Below are positions 31,427-35,669 of a stretch of 35,669 nt of DNA, one piece after another. Source of the stretch: Chitinophagaceae bacterium UBA4857 (GTDB taxonomy: Bacteria > Bacteroidota > Bacteroidia > Chitinophagales > Chitinophagaceae). The DNA is taken from the NCBI GenBank assembly GCA_002399735.1, contig DHEF01000031.1, positions 27,284 to 62,952 of the forward strand, in the 5' to 3' direction. Numbering within the stretch: the stretch's first letter is position 1; each line of letters starts with the position of its first letter. Below the pieces are notes generated by a model that saw nothing but the letters and a program-made list of their open reading frames with translations, was not told where the DNA came from and did no database searches. Both the position numbers and the translations under genes were made by a program.

Positions 31427-32134
31427 ATGAGCGACGATAACAAACCATCTATTTTACTGGTAGAAGACGAGCAAAACCTGCACGAAGCATTAAAACTAAA
31501 TCTGGAACTAGAAGGTTATAATGTTACCTCTGCCTACGACGGCTCGGCTGCATTGCAAACCGTACAAGGCGAGTATTTTGATTTAATTGTACTGGATGTA
31601 ATGATACCCGAGGTGGATGGTATTACAGTTGCCGAAACCATTCGCATAAGTAATAACGAAGTGCCCATTCTTATTTTAAGTGCAAAAAACAGCAGTGCCG
31701 ATAAAGTACTGGGGCTTAAAAAAGGTGCCGACGATTATTTAACCAAGCCATTTAATCTGGAAGAGTTATTGTTGCGTGTTAACAAGCTTATCAATAAAAA
31801 TAAAAAGCTACAGGATAAATCAACCATTGGCAACAGTTACACTTTTGGTAATAACATTATAGATTTTAAAGCGCAGGAAGCCACTACTTTTTCCAGCGGT
31901 AAAATACAGCTAAGTAAAAAAGAAACCATGCTGTTAAAATTACTTATCGAAAACAAAAACGAAGTAGTGCCCCGTGAAAAAATATTACAATCGGTTTGGG
32001 GTTACAACGTGTACCCAACCACTCGCACTATCGATAATTTTATTTTAAACTTCCGCAAATACTTCGAGGCCGATAGCCGCAACCCAAAGTTCTTCCACTC
32101 GGTACGTGGTGTGGGTTACAAGTATATGGAGTAA
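31427..32134 (+). CDS. OmpR/PhoB-family response regulator
   Basis: 235 residues from ATG 31427; a TTG 12 codons upstream is in frame but precedes no conserved residue. Receiver: LLVEDEQ (acidic pair), phospho-acceptor D57 in LIVLDVMIPEVDG, S85, K107 in DDYLTKPF. Winged-helix DNA-binding domain (about 145-235): LSKKETMLLKLLIENKNEVVPREKILQSVWG, RTIDNFILNFRKYFE, FHSVRGVGYKYME. Cognate regulator of the kinase just upstream, whose stop lies 47 bases before this start. Targets cannot be read from the window. Confidence 0.96.
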   Translation: MSDDNKPSILLVEDEQNLHEALKLNLELEGYNVTSAYDGSAALQTVQGEYFDLIVLDVMIPEVDGITVAETIRISNNEVPILILSAKNSSADKVLGLKKGADDYLTKPFNLEELLLRVNKLINKNKKLQDKSTIGNSYTFGNNIIDFKAQEATTFSSGKIQLSKKETMLLKLLIENKNEVVPREKILQSVWGYNVYPTTRTIDNFILNFRKYFEADSRNPKFFHSVRGVGYKYME

Positions 32135-32503
32135 AAATATTTTCTAGTGTTTTTTTATTGGGGCTGTCAGCAGTAGTAACTCCGGTCAACTTTTGTTCCC
32201 GCCTTCTGTAGTAGTGCAATGCCGGGCTACAATGCCCACACACTATTGAGCTACTACTGCCAGTCGGGCAGCCCGTCAGCTGAAGAACATTTCTGATTTC
32301 TGATTTTTCGATTTAGGATTTATGTGTTAATCTAAGATCTCAGATTTTTTGATCTAAGATTTAATAGTTCAGGTATAAGATTTTCCATCTACCTGTAATT
32401 TTTGCGGTACACAAACTCACTATTGACTATTCACTACTCACATCCTATCTTGCAAACTTTCCGACTTTCTCCCAAACAAAACACTGTTTAACGATCTACC
32501 ATT
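32135..32503. other. 370-base gap: repeat A copy 3 and AT-rich ATCTAAGAT-type repeats
   Basis: After repeat A (32159-32280) comes an AT-rich stretch (32285-32365) with two ATCTAAGAT motifs and several TCTGATTT/CAGATTTT variants, a low-complexity pattern. No promoter box is clear before the GNAT gene. Confidence 0.65.
32159..32280 (+). repeat. Intergenic repeat family A, copy 3
   Basis: Best-preserved copy. Shares two 24-25-base identical blocks with the reverse complement of 20917-21030. Ends GGGGCTG and CAGCCC pair with each other, and GTAGTAG..CAA (about 32209-32219) can pair with TTG..CTACTAC (about 32246-32258), giving a two-level hairpin. Confidence 0.85.
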
Positions 32504-33052
32504 ATGGCTATTGTTTTTCAAACGCAACGTTTTATTATCCGGCACCTTGAGCATACTGACAGAGACGGTATGTTCAGGTTAGATTCCGATCCTGATGTAC
32601 ATACCTATTTAGGTAATAAACCTGTACAATCAATGGAAGAAGTGGATGCTGTTATACAAAATATACAAAGCCAATATGTACGTAATGGTGTGGGCCGCTT
32701 AGCTATAACAGATAAAACCAGCAATGATTTTTTGGGTTGGACGGGGCTTAAAAAACTGGAGGAGCCTTATAACAATCAGGTTAATGTTCACGACCTGGGC
32801 TATCGTTTAATAAAAACATGTTGGGGTAAAGGTGTGGCAACAGAAACAGCAATGGGTACTTTAAACTATGGCTTCAACCAATTACAGTTGGAAAAAATTA
32901 CCGCCATGGCCGATTGTGAAAATGTAGGCTCCAATAATGTACTAACTAAAGTAGGAATGCAGTTTGTAGAGACATTTATGCTAGACAATACGCTTCATAA
33001 CTGGTACGAGTTAACCCGCAAGGCATATTTTTTGGAGAATGTAGCACAATAG
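32504..33052 (+). CDS. GNAT-family N-acetyltransferase (RimJ/RimL-like)
   Basis: 182 residues. N-terminal FQTQRFIIRHLEHTDRDGMFRL, middle FLGWTGLKKL and DLGYRLIKTCWGKGVATETA, the acetyl-CoA pyrophosphate loop (R/Q-x-x-G-x-G/A: CWGKGVA), then ITAMADCENVGSNNVLTKVGMQFVET. RimJ/RimL-like enzymes acetylate protein N-termini or small substrates such as amino acids and antibiotics; the target is not known here. ATG start. Single gene in a repeat-rich area. Confidence 0.92.
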   Translation: MAIVFQTQRFIIRHLEHTDRDGMFRLDSDPDVHTYLGNKPVQSMEEVDAVIQNIQSQYVRNGVGRLAITDKTSNDFLGWTGLKKLEEPYNNQVNVHDLGYRLIKTCWGKGVATETAMGTLNYGFNQLQLEKITAMADCENVGSNNVLTKVGMQFVETFMLDNTLHNWYELTRKAYFLENVAQ

Positions 33053-33155
33053 TACTCAGCTACTTAGAGGGAAACGAGGCAAGCGGTTCAATATTTTTTT
33101 TATAATTGTTAACAAATTATAAAAAAAGCACTATTTTAGCGAGCCTTTAGGGCAT

Positions 33156-33191
33156 AAAAAAAGGCCCTTCCGTAGAAACGGACTGACCTCT
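33156..33191 (-). terminator. Terminator of the candidate small RNA (minus)
   Basis: On the minus strand AGAGGTC-AG-TCCGT-TTCT-ACGGA-AG-GGCCTTT folds into a stem with a 2x2 internal loop and runs into a seven-T tract (33162-33156). Confidence 0.65.
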
Positions 33192-33342
33192 AACGATTGC
33201 TTGCCATATGAAAATCTTAATAGTAGAACTTGAAGCGGGGTTTAATCCGCGAAACTAACATGGTTTTACTTTCTTTCGACCTCTAACACGCTTTGCCTTT
33301 TTAACGATTGCTTGCTATTTGAAAACCTTCTGTTGTTGTTTC
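33156..33342 (-). ncRNA. Candidate small RNA (about 187 nt) with an internal 32-base duplication
   Basis: Minus-strand promoter TTG (33377-33375)-N19-TACTTTTA (33355-33348) and a terminator (33191-33156) frame about 187 bases. Two copies of a unit reading GCAAGCAATCGTTA + GAGGTC, preceded by TTTTCA.AT., lie at 33327-33278 and 33216-33185; the first is split by about 17 bases before GAGGTC. Between them is a small GCGG/CCGC hairpin. No long open frame. Length fits a regulatory RNA; I recognise no Rfam family. Confidence 0.45.
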
Positions 33343-33347
33343 TGATG

Positions 33348-33377
33348 TAAAAGTAATACGAGATTTAACTGTTTCAA
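33348..33377 (-). promoter_or_regulatory. Promoter of the candidate small RNA (minus)
   Basis: TTG, 19-base spacer, TACTTTTA (7 of 8 to TAnnTTTG). Spacing is the same as in the MarR promoter. Confidence 0.5.
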
Positions 33378-33414
33378 AAACAAGTTAAACCTCTTTTATT
33401 TACGGCAAACCAGC

Positions 33415-33422
33415 TACCTTTG
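33415..33422 (+). promoter_or_regulatory. Promoter -7 box TACCTTTG of the 33466 gene
   Basis: Perfect TAnnTTTG, 43 bases before the ATG; divergent from the small-RNA promoter about 40 bases away. Confidence 0.65.
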
Positions 33423-33465
33423 CCACCAAATCGTTACTGGTATTGAGTTTCACTTTAATTTCTTT

Positions 33466-35034
33466 ATGATGCCCAACCGTTCTACGGATATATTATTTCA
33501 ATTAATTCAATCGTTAGAGAAGTCCGAAAAGCGACATTTTAAGCTTTATATCAAAAGAAGTTCGGCAAATGAGAACCTAAAAATTGTTCAGGTATTTGAT
33601 GCCCTGGACCGGATGGACGACTACGATGAAAAATTATTGATGAAACGCCTCTCAGGAGTAACTAAACCCCAGCTTGCCAACCTTAAAACACATTTATACA
33701 AACAAATACTCAGCAGCCTCCGGCTTTTAAAAAGCGCCGATAGCCTTGATTTACAGTTAACGGAGCTTTTTGACAATGCCCATATATTGTATAAGAAGGG
33801 TTTATTTATTCAAAGCCTGCGTGTTATAGATAAAGCAAAGGAACTGGCTTATGATAACCAGAAATATTTTTTTCTGCCGCAGATCATAGCTTTAGAAAAA
33901 CGTATTGAAACGTTGCACGTTACCGGTAACTATGGAGGTCGCACTATTGAGCTTTCGGTAGAAGCCAATGAGGTAAATCGCAAGCTGGATATGATTTCCC
34001 GCCTGTCGGATGTAGCCTTGCAGATTTATGGATTTTATATTCAGCATGGCCATGCCCGTAATGAAAAAGATGAGCAACTGGTAAGAGACTTTTTAAAAGA
34101 CAACTTACCCAAAGGTGCCGAAAAAGAAACCGGCTTTTACGAAAGGCTTTATTTATACCAGATATATACCTGGGCCGCTTTTATTCGTCAGGATTTTATA
34201 CACTATTATAAATACACCCAAAAATGGGTTGATTTATACTTAGAACAGCCCGATTTACAACGGGTAGAAACGGGTCACTATATTAAAGGTTTACACAACC
34301 TGTTAAATGCTCACTTTGACCTGCGCAACTACGAAAAATTTGAAATTGACCTGAGACGTTTTGAAGAGTTTGCGGAAACGAAACGTGTACAACAAAGCGA
34401 AAACTTTAAGGTACAGTCATTTGTATACATTGCCAGCGCTAAAATTAACTTCCATAATATTACCGGTACGTTTAAAGAAGGGTTAAAACTGGTATCGGGT
34501 ATAAACGAAAAAATGGAAGATTATGGCTTGTTTCTGGACAAGCACCGCATAATGGTGGTAAACTATAAAATTGCTACGTTATACTTTGGTAGTGGCGATT
34601 ACGGTACTTGTATTGATTATCTGCAAACCATTATAAACGAACATGCCGGCTTACGGTCCGACCTTCAATGTTATGCACGGCTGCTGCATTTGCTGGCTCA
34701 TTTTGAGTTGGGTAATATGGATTTAATGGATCACCTTACCCGTTCAGTGTACAGGTACATGTCTAAAATGGAAAACCTTACCATGGTGGAGGAAGAGATG
34801 TTTAAGTTCTTCCGTAACTCGTTTAAGTTTACCAAAAACCAGCAACGTCCTGAGTTAGAAAAGTTTTTAGAGAAAGTAAAACACTTAGAAGGTAACCGTT
34901 TTGAAACCCGTGCCTTTGCCTACCTGGATCTTATTTCGTGGCTGGAAAGTAAAGTACAGCAAAAACCCATGAGCGAAATTATACATACCAAATACTTAAA
35001 AAGCAAAAAACGTAAATACAAACCGGAAAATTAA
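33466..35034 (+). CDS. Helical-repeat protein B (paralogue of 9734-11299), function unknown
   Basis: 522 residues, all helix, cytoplasmic (no signal peptide or membrane segment). The N-terminal region LFQLIQSLEKSEKRHFKLYIKR, VFDALDRMDDYDEKLLMKRL, NLKTHLYKQILSSLRLLKS aligns with protein A at 9734 along about 150 residues, and both continue with TPR-like helix pairs (AHILYKKGLFIQSLRVIDKAKEL). The C-terminus is very basic (YLKSKKRKYKPEN). Start ATG 33466 (or 33469). Own promoter. No named family is recognised; the basic tail and solenoid architecture fit a protein- or nucleic-acid-binding scaffold, a guess only. Confidence 0.85.
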   Translation: MMPNRSTDILFQLIQSLEKSEKRHFKLYIKRSSANENLKIVQVFDALDRMDDYDEKLLMKRLSGVTKPQLANLKTHLYKQILSSLRLLKSADSLDLQLTELFDNAHILYKKGLFIQSLRVIDKAKELAYDNQKYFFLPQIIALEKRIETLHVTGNYGGRTIELSVEANEVNRKLDMISRLSDVALQIYGFYIQHGHARNEKDEQLVRDFLKDNLPKGAEKETGFYERLYLYQIYTWAAFIRQDFIHYYKYTQKWVDLYLEQPDLQRVETGHYIKGLHNLLNAHFDLRNYEKFEIDLRRFEEFAETKRVQQSENFKVQSFVYIASAKINFHNITGTFKEGLKLVSGINEKMEDYGLFLDKHRIMVVNYKIATLYFGSGDYGTCIDYLQTIINEHAGLRSDLQCYARLLHLLAHFELGNMDLMDHLTRSVYRYMSKMENLTMVEEEMFKFFRNSFKFTKNQQRPELEKFLEKVKHLEGNRFETRAFAYLDLISWLESKVQQKPMSEIIHTKYLKSKKRKYKPEN

Positions 35035-35130
35035 TACGGTTGTTATTATTTTGGAACGGTTTATGTTTAATAAGCAGTACATATTTAACTGATAGATTAT
35101 AGCCTATTTTTACACCCTAAAAAAAGAAGA

Positions 35131-35637
35131 ATGAAAAAAGTTTTTGTTACTTTATTTGTTGCGTTAATTGGTCTTACTTCATTTGCACAAGGCGAATGGG
35201 TAAAACAGGATATTGATAAAAAATTTGCCGTAAGTTTTCCAGCTAAACCCGATCAGGAAGATATGATGGGTGTAAATGTATTTAAGTATAAAGATGCAGA
35301 TAGTGTATCTTATGTAGTTACATTTACTGATTTGGGTGCTTTTGGCATGGACTCGGCTACTATTGCCGAACAGGCTCCTACCCAAGAGTTTCATGATATG
35401 TTAAAAGGACAGTTTGAAGCACAAATTCCGGGTGTAAACTTTACTAAAAACGAAATCGTGCCGTGGGGTAATTATACCACATATATTTTTGAAGCAGAAG
35501 ATGCCGATAAAAAAAATAAGCTTTTTATGAAAGCCGTTTTTGTTGGTGAAGTATTGTATGTATTAACTAGCAGCGTACCCGTTGCTGTTACGCCAACTAA
35601 TAAAGACAAATTTTTTGCTTCTGTTGCTGTAAAATAA
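35131..35637 (+). CDS. Secreted protein of unknown function, possibly PsbP-like fold
   Basis: 168 residues. Signal peptide MKKVFVTLFVALIGLTSFAQ (1-20). The mature part begins GEWVKQDIDKKFAVSFPAKPDQ and alternates short beta strands with one helix (about 75-95), like small PsbP/Mog1-fold proteins that start F.V.FP..P; the resemblance is weak. Purine-rich AAAGAAGA just before the ATG may be a ribosome binding site, and TATTTTTA (35105-35112) a promoter box. Last gene of the window, no partner visible. Confidence 0.75.
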   Translation: MKKVFVTLFVALIGLTSFAQGEWVKQDIDKKFAVSFPAKPDQEDMMGVNVFKYKDADSVSYVVTFTDLGAFGMDSATIAEQAPTQEFHDMLKGQFEAQIPGVNFTKNEIVPWGNYTTYIFEAEDADKKNKLFMKAVFVGEVLYVLTSSVPVAVTPTNKDKFFASVAVK

Positions 35638-35669
35638 ACTTACATACATAGCATAAAAAAAGAGGAGCA

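Larger units (their letters stand above)
33053..33465. other. 413-base gap: candidate minus-strand small RNA and promoter of the next gene
   Basis: No protein gene. The stretch 33156-33380 has promoter-like, duplicated and terminator-like elements on the minus strand, described separately; 33415-33422 is a plus-strand promoter box. Confidence 0.65.

Noticed and set aside
33185..33204. GACCTCTAAC taken as an integron attC core
   Set aside because: Does not satisfy the RYYYAAC/GTTRRRY pair and there is no integrase or cassette.
33185..33327. Two direct repeats taken as a short CRISPR array
   Set aside because: Only two copies, one split by an insert, no cas genes, and promoter and terminator signals fit a small RNA better.

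Overview
The window is an AT-rich stretch of a Bacteroidota chromosome, most likely from the Chitinophagaceae or a close relative (inference). The lines of evidence are: a tRNA with no encoded CCA end, promoters of the Bacteroidota form TTG-N~19-TAnnTTTG in front of most genes, weak or absent Shine-Dalgarno sequences, a gliding-motility lipoprotein (GldH), a ComEC without a usable nuclease domain, a short LpxD-type acyltransferase, a DUF2891 protein and a carboxypeptidase-regulatory-domain protein. Nothing looks like a phage, insertion sequence or CRISPR array. This is core chromosome with short transcription units separated by repeat-rich gaps.

Layout. 1-1083: end of a tRNA-Asn gene with its terminator, then two small overlapping envelope genes. 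1084-1673: repeats and a possible gene relic. 1674-2963: ahpC-ahpD peroxide defence. 2981-6344: DUF2891 protein, pirin (minus) and a radical SAM/SPASM protein. 6480-8912: DinB-like protein, MarR regulator with a clear operator, and a GHL10-type glycoside hydrolase. 8913-9733: dense inverted repeats and a possible minus-strand small RNA. 9734-14991: helical-repeat protein A, comEC, purH. 15547-20710 (all minus): GH73 glucosaminidase, SGNH hydrolase, MBOAT acyltransferase and a carotenoid desaturase. 21250-23149: an ECF sigma factor with a small membrane protein and two Spy/CnrX-like periplasmic proteins. 23301-26365: 3-hydroxyacyl-CoA dehydrogenase, SDR, secreted protein. 26556-27512 (minus): LpxD-like. 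27513-28791: long gap with terminators and small-transcript candidates. 28792-32134: yicC, then gldH with a histidine kinase and a response regulator. 32504-33052: GNAT. 33156-33342 (minus): candidate small RNA with an internal duplication. 33466-35637: helical-repeat protein B (paralogue of A) and a secreted protein.

Genes that appear to work together: AhpC (CPC motif) with AhpD as its reductant; the MBOAT-SGNH pair with a cell-wall glucosaminidase, suggesting envelope glycan or peptidoglycan O-acylation; the sigma/membrane/periplasmic-sensor set as an envelope-stress module; and gldH with a two-component pair.

The most unusual non-coding content is two families of structured intergenic repeats (A: 3 copies; B: 4 copies) and two minus-strand small-RNA candidates with promoter-like and terminator-like ends. 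A practical annotation point is that four genes have an apparent TTG start that is really the last three bases of the -7 promoter box, so their true starts lie downstream.
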